Assembly (NCBI RefSeq): GCF_016495865.1
Contig: NZ_CP054706.1
Span: 1,488,001 to 1,552,000 of the forward strand
Source: Salicibibacter cibi
GTDB taxonomy: Bacteria; Bacillota; Bacilli; Bacillales; Marinococcaceae
Length of the DNA stretch: 64,000 bases
Direction: 5' to 3'
Under the pieces are notes generated by a model. That model ran no database searches, was not told the DNA's origin, and saw nothing but the letters and a program-made list of their open reading frames with translations. This document shows, one piece after another, positions 50,914 through 59,938 of the stretch. The translations under genes and the position numbers were made by a program. Numbering within the stretch: position 1 is the stretch's first letter; each line of letters starts with the position of its first letter.

Positions 50914-51926
50914 TGTTCACCGGCAAACAAAGTTGGTCGTTCCCGACATATCCCAGCATTCTTTCTTCCGGGGTTGTCGCCGGGCCGTTCGAAGCACAAA
51001 GCCCGTTGAAAGATACATTTGATTATATATATGATGACCATCGCATGGGAGAAAATACGTTTGAAAAAGCCCAAGTGGTGCTCATGGAAGAAGCTTGCCA
51101 ACAAGCCGTGCATAAAGCCGGCAAAACGATGCAAGATGTTGCATTTATTTATGGCGGAGACCTTATTAATCAAGATACAGGCACAAGCTTTGCAATGCGG
51201 ACATTAAACATCCCTTATTATGGGTTGTTCGGCGCTTGTTCAACATCGATGGAAGCGTTGTCGCTTGCGGCACAAGCGGTGGAATTGGGAGCGCCTCTTG
51301 TACTGGCGGGAACGGCTAGCCATTACGCTGCGATTGAAAAGCAATTTCGTTATCCGATCGAATATGGCGCACAACGCCCTCCAACTGCGCAGCGTACCGT
51401 AACCGCGGGGGGAGCTGCATTGCTTGGTCCAAATGGCTCGAATATTGTCGTGACAAAATCGACGATTGGAAAAGTTGTCGATCACGGATTAAAGGACCCG
51501 TTTAATATGGGCGGTGCGATGGCTCCTGCGGCCGTTGATACCATTCTTGCTCACTTTGAGGATTTCCAAGTGGATGAAAATGACTATGATCTGATTATTA
51601 CCGGGGATTTGGGTAATGTAGGACGATCACTCGCTTTAGAATGGTTTAGACAGAAAGAACACCCGATGCCGGAAGCGAAATTTCAAGATTGCGGTTTGCT
51701 TATTTATGATAATGCTCCGGAGGCGATGGCAGGCGCAAGCGGAACCGGTTGTTCTGCAGCGGTTATATTTGGAAAAATTTTGGATGACATTACAAATGGC
51801 CGATTGAAACGTGTGTTAGCTGTAGCAACGGGAGCGCTTCTTTCCCCTGTTACAAGCCAACAAAAGGAGTCGATTCCTGGGATTGCCCATGCAGTAACCT
51901 TGGAAGCGAAGGGGGGATCCGCATGA
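50913..51926 (+). CDS. spoVAD: Stage V sporulation protein AD
   Basis: 337 residues from ATG 50913 at the spoVAC stop, with GGGGGG upstream. SpoVAD has a thiolase-like fold and binds dipicolinic acid on the spore inner membrane. Visible are the conserved [32 protein letters not shown], and the closing [22 protein letters not shown]. Length equals that of the B. subtilis protein within a residue or two. Confidence 0.95.
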   Translation: MFTGKQSWSFPTYPSILSSGVVAGPFEAQSPLKDTFDYIYDDHRMGENTFEKAQVVLMEEACQQAVHKAGKTMQDVAFIYGGDLINQDTGTSFAMRTLNIPYYGLFGACSTSMEALSLAAQAVELGAPLVLAGTASHYAAIEKQFRYPIEYGAQRPPTAQRTVTAGGAALLGPNGSNIVVTKSTIGKVVDHGLKDPFNMGGAMAPAAVDTILAHFEDFQVDENDYDLIITGDLGNVGRSLALEWFRQKEHPMPEAKFQDCGLLIYDNAPEAMAGASGTGCSAAVIFGKILDDITNGRLKRVLAVATGALLSPVTSQQKESIPGIAHAVTLEAKGGSA

Positions 51927-52273
51927 TTTTCTTTTGGGCGTTTGTTGTCGGAGGTCTTATATGTGTGATCGGTCAATTGCTGATGGATGGTTTAAAGCTA
52001 ACCCCCGCCCATACGTTGGCTACACTCGTTGTAAGCGGGGCAATATTGGACGGACTTGGCATCTATGAACGTTTAATCGATTTTGCAGGTGCGGGAGCGA
52101 CCGTTCCAATCACCAGTTTTGGCAACCAGCTTGTGCACGGGGCAATGACGGAAGCCGACAACTCCGGTCTTATCGGCGTTTTGACAGGGATTTTTCAAAT
52201 AACCAGTGGCGGAATCTCTGCTGCGATTATTTTCTCTTTTATTGCAGCGTTAATTTTTAAACCAAAAAGTTGA
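51923..52273 (+). CDS. spoVAEB: Stage V sporulation protein AEB
   Basis: 116 residues from ATG 51923, overlapping spoVAD by 4 bases. A small membrane protein related to Spo[23 protein letters not shown] and [18 protein letters not shown] are conserved, with three membrane helices. It completes the SpoVAC-AD-AEB core needed for dipicolinate uptake. A terminator follows. Confidence 0.95.
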   Translation: MIFFWAFVVGGLICVIGQLLMDGLKLTPAHTLATLVVSGAILDGLGIYERLIDFAGAGATVPITSFGNQLVHGAMTEADNSGLIGVLTGIFQITSGGISAAIIFSFIAALIFKPKS

Positions 52274-52274
52274 T

Positions 52275-52296
52275 GGGGGTTCTTGCCCCCTTTTTT
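52275..52296 (+). terminator. Terminator after spoVAEB
   Basis: GGGGG / CCCCC with loop TTCTTG and six T residues, beginning just after the stop codon. Confidence 0.92.
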
Positions 52297-52334
52297 CACA
52301 TACATAAGCTTGTCTGTTTACGCATACATTTTCA

Positions 52335-52450
52335 TAAAGTGAAACTTCCATCAGAGGGATTTTTCCTCTGAATAAGGAAGGCGGCTAAAACCGTCACATC
52401 CTGTGACAATGCCAACACTAGCTCGTTCCGGGCGTTTTTCCGGGAGTCAT
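52335..52450 (+). repeat. Dispersed ATAAAGTG/CTTCCATC repeat, copy 3
   Basis: ATAAAGTGAAACTTCCATCA, a hairpin CAGAGGG / CCTCTG, then GTCACATCCTGTGAC and GCCAACACTAGCTCGTTCC. It shares the two-part order of copy 1. A degenerate GGATATCAGATGTCGGATGC stretch follows to about 52500, just before the dacB ribosome site. Confidence 0.75.
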
Positions 52451-52526
52451 CGAAAACCCTTTCCGGATATCAGATGTCGGATGCCAGGATGTCAGAGACA
52501 TCCAGTATGGGATGAGGAGGTGAGAA

Positions 52527-53633
52527 ATGAGACCCTGGCTGATCATGGTGATGGCATGCCTTCTCGTTTTTATAACGCCTCTGCAAGCGAGTGCCGAAGA
52601 ATCCTTTGCCGTGTCGGCCGAATCAGCAATCGTAATCGAAGCTGAAAGCGGACGAGTGTTATGGGAAAAGGATGCTTATAGCGAGAAGCGCATCGCCAGT
52701 ATCACTAAAATTATGACTGCGATCGTTGCCATTGAACAAGGAGACTTGGATGATTCCGTGGAGATTTCAGAGCAAGCGGCGGGCACGGAAGGTTCATCGC
52801 TCTATCTGCAAGCAGGCGAAGAAGTGAAATTGGAAGATTTGTTGTATGGGCTGATGCTTCGGTCAGGCAATGACAGTGCGATTGCGATTGCCGAACACGT
52901 AGGCGGAAGTGTGGATGGTTTTGTTTTCTTAATGAATGAAAAAGCGAATGAATTAGGACTGGAAAATACTATCTTTGCCAATCCACACGGACTGGATGAT
53001 CATGAGAACCATTATTCCAGCGCTTATGACATGGCAATGATTATGCAGGGAGCGATGGAATTTGATGAATTTAATACTATTTCAGGAACAAAAGTGCATC
53101 GTGCCCCCAATGAAAACGAAGATTGGGAACGAGTCTGGAAGAATAAAAATCGCTTATTGACCGAGCGATATGAGTACGCCACCGGAGGCAAGACCGGCTA
53201 TACGGATCGTGCGAAACGAACGCTTGTGACGTCTGCAAAAAAAGATGACATGGAATTAATTGCCGTTACATTGAATGCACCCTCGGATTGGGATGACCAT
53301 GTGCGCATGTTTGAATATGGATTTGACACTTATGAAATGCATCGATTGATTGATGCAGGTGAACTTGAAAGGGGACAAGATGAACGTTACGAAGATTATG
53401 AAGTACATCGATCTGTCACATATCCATTAAGCGAAGATGAATCCGCTCGTGTTTTGCCAAAAATCGCATGGACAACCGATGAACATTTGCCTTTCGCCGG
53501 ATACCTTCAGTTTCAATTGGATAACGAGGTCATTTCCGAACAACCGATTTTTCGGGAAGAAGTTGAAGATACAACGGAGGAGCTTTCTTTTTGGGAGCGA
53601 TTAAAAAACCGTTTCCAACAGATGATGGAGTGA
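52527..53633 (+). CDS. dacB: D-alanyl-D-alanine carboxypeptidase DacB (PBP5*)
   Basis: 368 residues from ATG 52527 behind GGAGGTGAG. Signal peptide MRPWLIMVMACLLVFITPLQ..A, then S11 motifs ASITKIM (SxxK), RSGNDSA (SxN) and GGKTGYT (KTG). A C-terminal domain with amphipathic end (FWERLKNRFQQMM) follows. It controls peptide cross-linking of the spore cortex from the mother-cell side. With spmA and spmB directly downstream it forms the conserved sporulation operon. Confidence 0.94.
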   Translation: MRPWLIMVMACLLVFITPLQASAEESFAVSAESAIVIEAESGRVLWEKDAYSEKRIASITKIMTAIVAIEQGDLDDSVEISEQAAGTEGSSLYLQAGEEVKLEDLLYGLMLRSGNDSAIAIAEHVGGSVDGFVFLMNEKANELGLENTIFANPHGLDDHENHYSSAYDMAMIMQGAMEFDEFNTISGTKVHRAPNENEDWERVWKNKNRLLTERYEYATGGKTGYTDRAKRTLVTSAKKDDMELIAVTLNAPSDWDDHVRMFEYGFDTYEMHRLIDAGELERGQDERYEDYEVHRSVTYPLSEDESARVLPKIAWTTDEHLPFAGYLQFQLDNEVISEQPIFREEVEDTTEELSFWERLKNRFQQMME

Positions 53634-53639
53634 TCGAGA

Positions 53640-54236
53640 ATGATTAATTGGATCTGGATGACGATGCTTGTTACAGGCCTGGTTTTTGCAATGTTTACCG
53701 GCAATATGGAGGAAGTAAATGAAGCGATATTTGAAGGCGCGGAAGAAGCGGTTGTTCTCTGTTTCGGTCTGATCAGCATTCTCGTTTTTTGGTTGGGGAT
53801 GATGAGAATTGCACAAGAAGGAGGGCTCCTTACGCTACTTTCCAAAGTCATGTCTCCCCTCGTCCGGCGGCTATTTCCGGAAGTGCCAAAAGATCATCCT
53901 GCCATGGGGTATATTTTGTCCAACATGACCGCGAACATGTTCGGGCTTGGAAATGCCGCGACACCGATGGGAATAAAAGCGATGGAACAGTTAAAAGAAT
54001 TAAACGGGGGAAAAGATGAAGCCAGCCGCTCCATGATTACGTTTCTTGCGATTAATACCGCCAGTTTGACATTAATTCCGACAACGGTCATTGCGATTCG
54101 GATGACGTATGATTCTGAAAACCCCGGTGAAATTATCGGCACGACGATCGCGGCAACGGCAGTCGCCGTCATTAGTGCAATAGCAATCGACCGCTTTTTT
54201 CACTGGCGTCGAGTGCAACGGGCGAGGGCAAAATAA
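53640..54236 (+). CDS. spmA: Spore maturation protein A
   Basis: 198 residues from ATG 53640, six bases after dacB. A nucleoside-recognition (Gate) domain membrane protein: TGNMEEVNEAIFEGAEEAVVLCFGLISILVFWLGMM near the start and YILSNMTANMFGLGNAATPMGIKAMEQL in the middle. With SpmB it is required for spore core dehydration. The gene ends directly before spmB. Confidence 0.95.
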   Translation: MINWIWMTMLVTGLVFAMFTGNMEEVNEAIFEGAEEAVVLCFGLISILVFWLGMMRIAQEGGLLTLLSKVMSPLVRRLFPEVPKDHPAMGYILSNMTANMFGLGNAATPMGIKAMEQLKELNGGKDEASRSMITFLAINTASLTLIPTTVIAIRMTYDSENPGEIIGTTIAATAVAVISAIAIDRFFHWRRVQRARAK

Positions 54237-54773
54237 ATGGCTATATTTACGACCATATCCATGTATATCATTCCCCTGTTGTTGTTTGTCATTCTTGTAA
54301 GTGCCATCATCAAGCAAGTACCGGCATACGAAACGTTTGTTGAAGGAGCAAAAGATGGTTTTCAAATGGCGATTTCCATCATCCCTTATCTCGTTGCCAT
54401 GCTGGTCGCCATCTCTGTTTTTCGCGCATCCGGTGCGCTGGATTTTCTACTCGAAGGCATTCGCCCGGTCCTCGCATTGATCGGCGTGCCGACGGAAATC
54501 GTGCCGTTGGCTGTGATGCGCCCCCTTTCCGGCACAGGCGCGCTTGGCGTAATGAGTGATTTATTGGCTGTGCACGGGCCGGATTCATTTATCGGCCGGT
54601 TGGCATCCACGATGCAAGGGAGTACGGATACAACCTTTTACGTACTCACAGTCTATTTTGGCGCCGTAGGCATTAAAAAGATCGGTGATTCTCTGAAAGT
54701 CGGACTGCTCGCGGATATATGCGGGCTTGCTGCGGCGATTTTTTTCGTTACACTCGTTTTTGGTTCCATGTGA
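54237..54773 (+). CDS. spmB: Spore maturation protein B
   Basis: 178 residues from ATG 54237, directly after the spmA stop. The Gate-domain text TFVEGAKDGFQMAISIIPYLVAMLVAISVFRASGALD and MRPLSGTGALGVMSDLL is clear, with several membrane helices. It works with SpmA in spore core dehydration. The next gene is 670 bases away. Confidence 0.95.
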   Translation: MAIFTTISMYIIPLLLFVILVSAIIKQVPAYETFVEGAKDGFQMAISIIPYLVAMLVAISVFRASGALDFLLEGIRPVLALIGVPTEIVPLAVMRPLSGTGALGVMSDLLAVHGPDSFIGRLASTMQGSTDTTFYVLTVYFGAVGIKKIGDSLKVGLLADICGLAAAIFFVTLVFGSM

Positions 54774-55318
54774 TCGATGATAAACGTCCAGTCCTGCTCA
54801 CGCCGCCGGGGGCGATAAATGTTAGCATATATATCTAGCTTTTATACAGTCAATCGGATTTTATAAAATCGGGGGCTACACCATAGGAACTTTTGAAACA
54901 TTGCACTAGCTGAAATAAAAGGTCACACCTGCAAAGGCCACTGAGGTACGGGTTTGATTTGGGTTGCCCTTCTTTGCACAGGCTGGTATCGATCTAAAAT
55001 CAAGGTGACCGCCGAAAACAGAACGATGGGTGGCTTCTATCGATCCCAAATCTGGGTGACCGCTGAAAACAGAACGATGGGCGGATGCTTGCGGTCGATT
55101 GACACGGGGGGTGCCCGATGCTGGGTGACCGAGTAATTCAACGACTCAACACCAGAGCAACGTTTTAATAGTATTTTCCTGCACAAAAAATCCAGCCAAA
55201 CGATGATCTGCCATGGCCCCTGAGGACTCAACATGCAGTTTTTAACCTCGAGTAGTCTTCAAAGGAACGGGAGATATGTGAATAGGAGTTTTGGAAAGAA
55301 TCCTTGAGCCAGACCTCT
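54774..55318 (+). other. Gene-free region between spmB and rluB
   Basis: No credible gene. 54774-54986 has no clear signal. Two tandem 51-bp repeats are at 54987-55088, and a third weak copy may follow (GGGTGACCG recurs at 55124). 55141-55318 shows nothing recognisable. The repeated GGTGACCGC and GAAAACAGAACGATGGG words could be remains of an insertion-sequence end, but no transposase trace was found. Confidence 0.4.
54987..55088 (+). repeat. Two tandem 51-bp repeats upstream of rluB
   Basis: Units 54987-55037 and 55038-55088 both begin TATCGATC, contain GGTGACCGC and GAAAACAGAACGATGGG and differ at only a few positions. The word GGGTGACCG recurs once more at 55124. Confidence 0.85.
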
Positions 55319-55357
55319 AGCCTATATCGCCATTTCGGCTGTATAGGCTTTTCTTTT
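55319..55357 (+). terminator. Strong terminator-like hairpin in the rluB leader
   Basis: AGCCTATA TC GCC / GGC TG TATAGGCT with TTTTCTTTTT after it. It lies 550 bases after spmB and 90 before rluB, so it either ends an unseen transcript or is an attenuator. Confidence 0.7.
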
Positions 55358-55447
55358 TGCTCAAGAATCACGCGCTCCTGCGGTTAAAAAGCAAGCGCTT
55401 GAGAAAAGCTAAAGGGAAGGGTATGATGGGGGCTGAGGTGAAAGTAG

Positions 55448-56167
55448 ATGGAGCGATTGCAGAAAGTGATCGCGCACGCAGGTGTAACGTCTCGTCGCAA
55501 AGCAGAGGATTACATCGTCGCCGGGCGCGTCAGCGTGAATGGAAAAACCGTAACGGAATTGGGAACGAAAGTACCCGAGAAAGCAACGATTGAAGTGGAC
55601 GGCATCCCGATTCAACGGGAAGTGCCCGTTTTTTACCTGTTGTATAAACCGAAAAAGGTGATATCGGCTGTACAGGATGATAAAAATCGGGCCGTGGTTA
55701 CTGATTATATTGACGAACCCGAAGCGCGAATTTATCCGATTGGAAGGTTGGATTATGATACATCCGGCTTGCTATTGTTAACAAACGATGGGGATTTTGC
55801 GAATGTAATGATGCACCCCCGGGGCAATATCAAAAAAACATACATTGCAAAGGTAAAGGGCAAACCATCAAAAGACACATTGCAGAGACTTTCCCGCGGC
55901 ATTGAACTGGAAGACGGAAAAACAGCCCCTGCGAAAGTCTCTTTTAAATCCGGCAATAAAAAGAACGATACGTCCATTATCGAGCTTGTTATCTCCGAAG
56001 GGAGAAACCATCAAATCAAACGGATGTTGGAAACCGTTGGCCACCCTGTTTTAAAACTGAAAAGGGAAAGGTATGCCTTTTTGGCGCTGGACGGTCTAAA
56101 TCCCGGAGATTTTCGCGCCTTAAAGCCGGTAGAAGTCGCGAGATTGCGGGAAATGGCTGTCACATAA
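55448..56167 (+). CDS. rluB: 23S rRNA pseudouridine synthase B
   Basis: 239 residues from ATG 55448 behind GAGGTGAAAG. The S4 domain (ERLQKVIAHAGVTSRRKAEDYI, residues 2-60) precedes the catalytic domain with PIGRLDYDTSGLLLLTNDGDF, holding the catalytic Asp, and SEGRNHQIKRML. It forms pseudouridine in 23S rRNA. It lies directly before the res genes as ypuL does in B. subtilis, but resA is missing between them. Confidence 0.95.
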   Translation: MERLQKVIAHAGVTSRRKAEDYIVAGRVSVNGKTVTELGTKVPEKATIEVDGIPIQREVPVFYLLYKPKKVISAVQDDKNRAVVTDYIDEPEARIYPIGRLDYDTSGLLLLTNDGDFANVMMHPRGNIKKTYIAKVKGKPSKDTLQRLSRGIELEDGKTAPAKVSFKSGNKKNDTSIIELVISEGRNHQIKRMLETVGHPVLKLKRERYAFLALDGLNPGDFRALKPVEVARLREMAVT

Positions 56168-56265
56168 GAGTCATAAAAAATAAGTTTCGACGGCAGTCAA
56201 CACACCCGATGATCGTTATAATGATTTTAGAGAATACCATAAGTGGGTGGTATCGGGGTGATTTT

Positions 56266-57906
56266 TTGCAAGAAATAAAGTGTAGTTGCGGACATATAAA
56301 CCCTTACGGCACAGAAGTATGTGGATCATGCGGAAAACCGCTTGCCGATGTAGATTCCGATCGTTTGCTCAATATGCGTTACGAAGGGGCCGCCCGGCGT
56401 TCGCAAACGTATAACAAGACGATCATTGACAAAATATGGAACTTTTTTTCATCGGTGAAAGTCGGAATCGCGATTATCGTCATTACGTTGATTGCATCGT
56501 CGGTCGGGACGATTTTTCCCCAAGAAATGTTTATCCCGCCCGGTGAAGACCCTGCGCAATTTTATGCAGAGGAACATGGAGCGATTGGGCAACTGTATTA
56601 CAGTTTGGGATTGCATAACTTGTATGGATCCTGGTGGTATATGTTACTGGTCGCCGCGCTCGGGACCTCGATTATTATCGCGAGCATCGACCGCTTCTTC
56701 CCGCTTTATAAAGCGTTGAAATCCCAGCGGGTGACTCGTCATAAAGGATTCATGAGGCGCCAACGAATATTCGGGACGAGCCATGTCGACAATGTAGATG
56801 ACACAATGGCCGAAGCCCAAAAAATATTAAAAAATAAGCGGTATAATATACGAACCGAAAACGGAAACCTCCTTGCAGAAAAAAACCGTTGGGCACGTTG
56901 GGGGCCTTATGTGAATCACATCGGGCTGATTGTCTTCTTGATCGGTGCCTCTTTACGTTTTTTTCCGGACATGTATATCGATGAAGATCTTTGGGTGCGG
57001 GAAGGGCAAACCGAAGTAATTCCCGGCACATCCGGCGAATACTACGTAGAAAACGAAGCATTTACAGTCGAGTACCATGAGCAAGAGGACGGTGAGGAAG
57101 ACGAGGGCGCGCCGTTAGAAGATACGTTCCGTACCGACGCTGTCGTGTATGCCCCGCAAGAAGGCGGAACAGTAGGGGTAGACCAGGAACTGGAAGAAAT
57201 AGACCAGCAGCCCATCGAAGTTAATGATGCCTTTCATTTTGACGATTATTCCCTCTATCAAGTAGATTATAAATTAGATGAATTAATGGAAATGACCTTT
57301 GATGTGGAAGATACACAGACGGGTGAAACCGTTGGTTCGTTTACGGTCGATTTAAATGAACCGGACGATGGTTACGAGCTTGAAAATAATGAAAACGTCC
57401 GTATTCATAGCTATTTTCCAAACTTCTTTATCAATGAAGATGGGGTTCCGACAACGGAAAATGACGTGCCGGACAACCCCGGGTTTATTTTCGAAATGGC
57501 GAATCCGGATACGGGCGATATGGAGCATACGTTTGTTGGGGTGCAAGCCAATTACAATGTGAGTCCAAACCAAGAAGAGAATCGCTACGTATTCGAATTT
57601 GCCGGTATGGACACCAATCACGTAACCGGTTTAACGGTGCGAAAAGATGAGACATTGCCGTTTCTCATTGTCGGTGGCTCGATTTTCATGATCGGGCTTG
57701 TGCAAGGATCTTATTGGCCGCACCGGCGCATTTGGTTGCAGCGCAAAGATGGTGAAGTATGGCTTGCCGGCCACACGAATAAAAATTGGGAAGCATTGAA
57801 GAAAGATATACATGCCGTGACGGAAGAGACGGAAGTGACGACACCGAAAGATCAAACGGATGAAGACGAGGAACAGCCCACACATGAAAAAGACGAAAAC
57901 ATTTAA
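56266..57906 (+). CDS. resB: Cytochrome c biogenesis protein ResB
   Basis: 546 residues from TTG 56266 (GGGGTGA ahead), which yields the family start QEIKCSCGHINPYGTEVCGSCGKPL, a zinc-ribbon-like Cys cluster; the open frame to 56209 lacks a site. YNKTIIDKIWNFFSSVKVGI and SSVGTIFPQEMFIPPG follow, with four membrane helices and a large acidic extracytoplasmic domain (about residues 255-470). ResB with ResC forms the haem export and ligation complex for c-type cytochromes. Confidence 0.95.
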   Translation: MQEIKCSCGHINPYGTEVCGSCGKPLADVDSDRLLNMRYEGAARRSQTYNKTIIDKIWNFFSSVKVGIAIIVITLIASSVGTIFPQEMFIPPGEDPAQFYAEEHGAIGQLYYSLGLHNLYGSWWYMLLVAALGTSIIIASIDRFFPLYKALKSQRVTRHKGFMRRQRIFGTSHVDNVDDTMAEAQKILKNKRYNIRTENGNLLAEKNRWARWGPYVNHIGLIVFLIGASLRFFPDMYIDEDLWVREGQTEVIPGTSGEYYVENEAFTVEYHEQEDGEEDEGAPLEDTFRTDAVVYAPQEGGTVGVDQELEEIDQQPIEVNDAFHFDDYSLYQVDYKLDELMEMTFDVEDTQTGETVGSFTVDLNEPDDGYELENNENVRIHSYFPNFFINEDGVPTTENDVPDNPGFIFEMANPDTGDMEHTFVGVQANYNVSPNQEENRYVFEFAGMDTNHVTGLTVRKDETLPFLIVGGSIFMIGLVQGSYWPHRRIWLQRKDGEVWLAGHTNKNWEALKKDIHAVTEETEVTTPKDQTDEDEEQPTHEKDENI

Positions 57907-57954
57907 TTCTAATCCGAGTATGATACGGGATCGTTACTTAGGAGGTAAATAAAG

Positions 57955-59148
57955 ATGGAGCAATTGAGCATGAATCTGCTCGGTGCAGCATTCTTCCTAT
58001 ATCTTGCTGCTACCATTTTCTATACTGTGTCTGTTACGGGAAGAAAATGGCGAGATAAAGAAGGACGGATGACCGGCAACAACTGGGGGAAATTCGGCTA
58101 TATTTCGTCGATCTTAGGCGTCGCGGCTGCCTTGGGATATTTCTTCACCCGTTGGGCAGTTGCCGGACATGCTCCGGTCAGCAATATGTTTGAGTATACG
58201 GCGTTTTTTGCCATTACCCTCAGCCTTGCATTTGTGATTCTATACGGCATTTACAGAGTAAATGTGCTCGGCTTGATTACGATGCCAATCGTGATGCTTT
58301 TGATCGCCTATGCATCTGTATTTGCAACGGAAGTGCAGCCATTGCAGCCTTCTTTGCAATCCCATTGGTTGGAGATTCACGTCATCACGACGGCATTGGG
58401 CCAAGGGATTCTCGCGGTAAGCTTCGGGGCGGGGTTGATTTATCTCCTCCGAACCATTGATTTGAAGCGAAAAGGGATGACGAAACGAACGTTCGGAATG
58501 GAATTTATTATGTATACGCTAATGAGCGTATTGGCGTTCATCATCGTCACCAACGTCTTTGGGGCAATGGATTACGAAGCAAATTTTGCTTACATTGATG
58601 AGAATGGCGAACCGGCGGAAAAGCTTTATGAACTTCCTCCTATTTTTGGACCGAATGAAGGGGAGCTGCTCACCGAAGATCGGATGCAACCGTGGCTCGA
58701 AATGCCGGATTGGATCGTAAGCGATGATCTTAACACGGTCGTATGGACATTTGGGGCCGGCCTGATTTTGTACGCGCTCGTACGTGTGCTAACCCGCAGA
58801 CGTGTCGGGGCGTTATTGCAGCCGCTATTTAAGAGTGTCAAACCGCAAACGGCTGATGAAATCAGTTACCGTGCCATCGCGATCGGATTTCCCGTTTTTG
58901 CGCTCGGAGGACTCGTGTTTGCGATGATCTATGCCCAAATTGCCTGGACAAGGTTTTGGGGCTGGGATCCGAAGGAAGTATGGGCACTCGTTACGTTTCT
59001 TTTCTATGCCGCCTATCTCCATTTGCGATTGAACCGGAATTGGCACGGAGAACCTTCCGCGTGGCTGGCGGTTATTGGGTTTGCGATTATCATATTTAAC
59101 CTGATTTTCGTAAATCTTGTCATTGCGGGTCTACATTCGTATGCTTAA
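57955..59148 (+). CDS. resC: Cytochrome c biogenesis protein ResC (CcsA family)
   Basis: 397 residues from ATG 57955 behind TTAGGAGGTAA. A polytopic CcsA protein with the haem-handling motif TRFWGWDPKEVWALVTF near residue 335 and conserved His residues in the loops (SHWLEIHV, RNWHGEP). It pairs with ResB to attach haem to apocytochrome c. It is followed by resD and resE, the matching respiration regulators. Confidence 0.95.
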   Translation: MEQLSMNLLGAAFFLYLAATIFYTVSVTGRKWRDKEGRMTGNNWGKFGYISSILGVAAALGYFFTRWAVAGHAPVSNMFEYTAFFAITLSLAFVILYGIYRVNVLGLITMPIVMLLIAYASVFATEVQPLQPSLQSHWLEIHVITTALGQGILAVSFGAGLIYLLRTIDLKRKGMTKRTFGMEFIMYTLMSVLAFIIVTNVFGAMDYEANFAYIDENGEPAEKLYELPPIFGPNEGELLTEDRMQPWLEMPDWIVSDDLNTVVWTFGAGLILYALVRVLTRRRVGALLQPLFKSVKPQTADEISYRAIAIGFPVFALGGLVFAMIYAQIAWTRFWGWDPKEVWALVTFLFYAAYLHLRLNRNWHGEPSAWLAVIGFAIIIFNLIFVNLVIAGLHSYA

Positions 59149-59215
59149 AGAGAACGGAGGGGCCTTCGATGGATGGCCTCTCTGCATGTAACATAACGGA
59201 AAGGGGCACTGGCCA

Positions 59216-59938
59216 ATGGAAAAAACCGAAAGAATCCTTGTCGTCGATGATGAAGCTCGCATTCGCCGTTTGCTGCGCATGTATCTGGAGCGTGAAAACT
59301 ATCAAGTCGAGGAAGCGGAAAACGGAGAACTTGCCCTTGAAATGGCAAAAGAAACAGATTATGACCTTATTTTGCTTGATTTAATGATGCCCGGGATGGA
59401 CGGGATTGAAGTGCTTCAAGAACTTCGGAAAATAAAGGCGACGCCGGTTGCCATTTTAACGGCAAAAGGCGAGGAAGCCGAACGCGTGCAAGGATTTGAA
59501 GAAGGCACCGATGAGTACATTGTAAAACCTTTTAGTCCGAGAGAAGTTATTTTGCGCGTAAAGGCATTGCTGCGCCGCGCGTCGACAACCGCCTATTTAC
59601 ACACCGACACGCAAGCAAAAAACATTTTGGCTTTCGATCATATCACCATTGATCATGATGCCCATCGTGTGACCGTAGACGATGAAGAAGTACTGCTGAC
59701 TCCGAAAGAGTATGAGTTGTTGCATTATCTTGCCGGCAGCCCCGATAAAGTTTTTTCCCGTGAACAGCTGTTAAAAGACGTATGGGAATACGAGTTTTTT
59801 GGGGATCTTCGCACGGTCGATACCCATGTGAAGCGTTTGCGTGAAAAATTGAATAATATTTCGACGGAAGCGGGCGAAATGATCACCACCGTGTGGGGAA
59901 TTGGCTATAAATTTGAGAATAGCACGAACGCAAAATGA
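59216..59938 (+). CDS. resD: Response regulator ResD
   Basis: 240 residues from ATG 59216. The receiver has VVDDEARIRRLLRMYLERE and the phospho-acceptor Asp in YDLILLDLMMPGMDGIEVL, with the conserved Lys in DEYIVKPFSPRE. The OmpR-type winged helix holds LTPKEYELLHYLAGSPDKVFSREQLL and RTVDTHVKRLREKL. ResD activates aerobic and anaerobic respiration genes, including resABC and fnr in B. subtilis. It overlaps resE by 4 bases. Confidence 0.96.
   Translation: MEKTERILVVDDEARIRRLLRMYLERENYQVEEAENGELALEMAKETDYDLILLDLMMPGMDGIEVLQELRKIKATPVAILTAKGEEAERVQGFEEGTDEYIVKPFSPREVILRVKALLRRASTTAYLHTDTQAKNILAFDHITIDHDAHRVTVDDEEVLLTPKEYELLHYLAGSPDKVFSREQLLKDVWEYEFFGDLRTVDTHVKRLREKLNNISTEAGEMITTVWGIGYKFENSTNAK

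Noticed and set aside
54954..55136. 60-codon frame over the 51-bp tandem repeats
   Set aside because: The repeat period is a multiple of three, so an open frame is expected; no ribosome site and no typical codon use.
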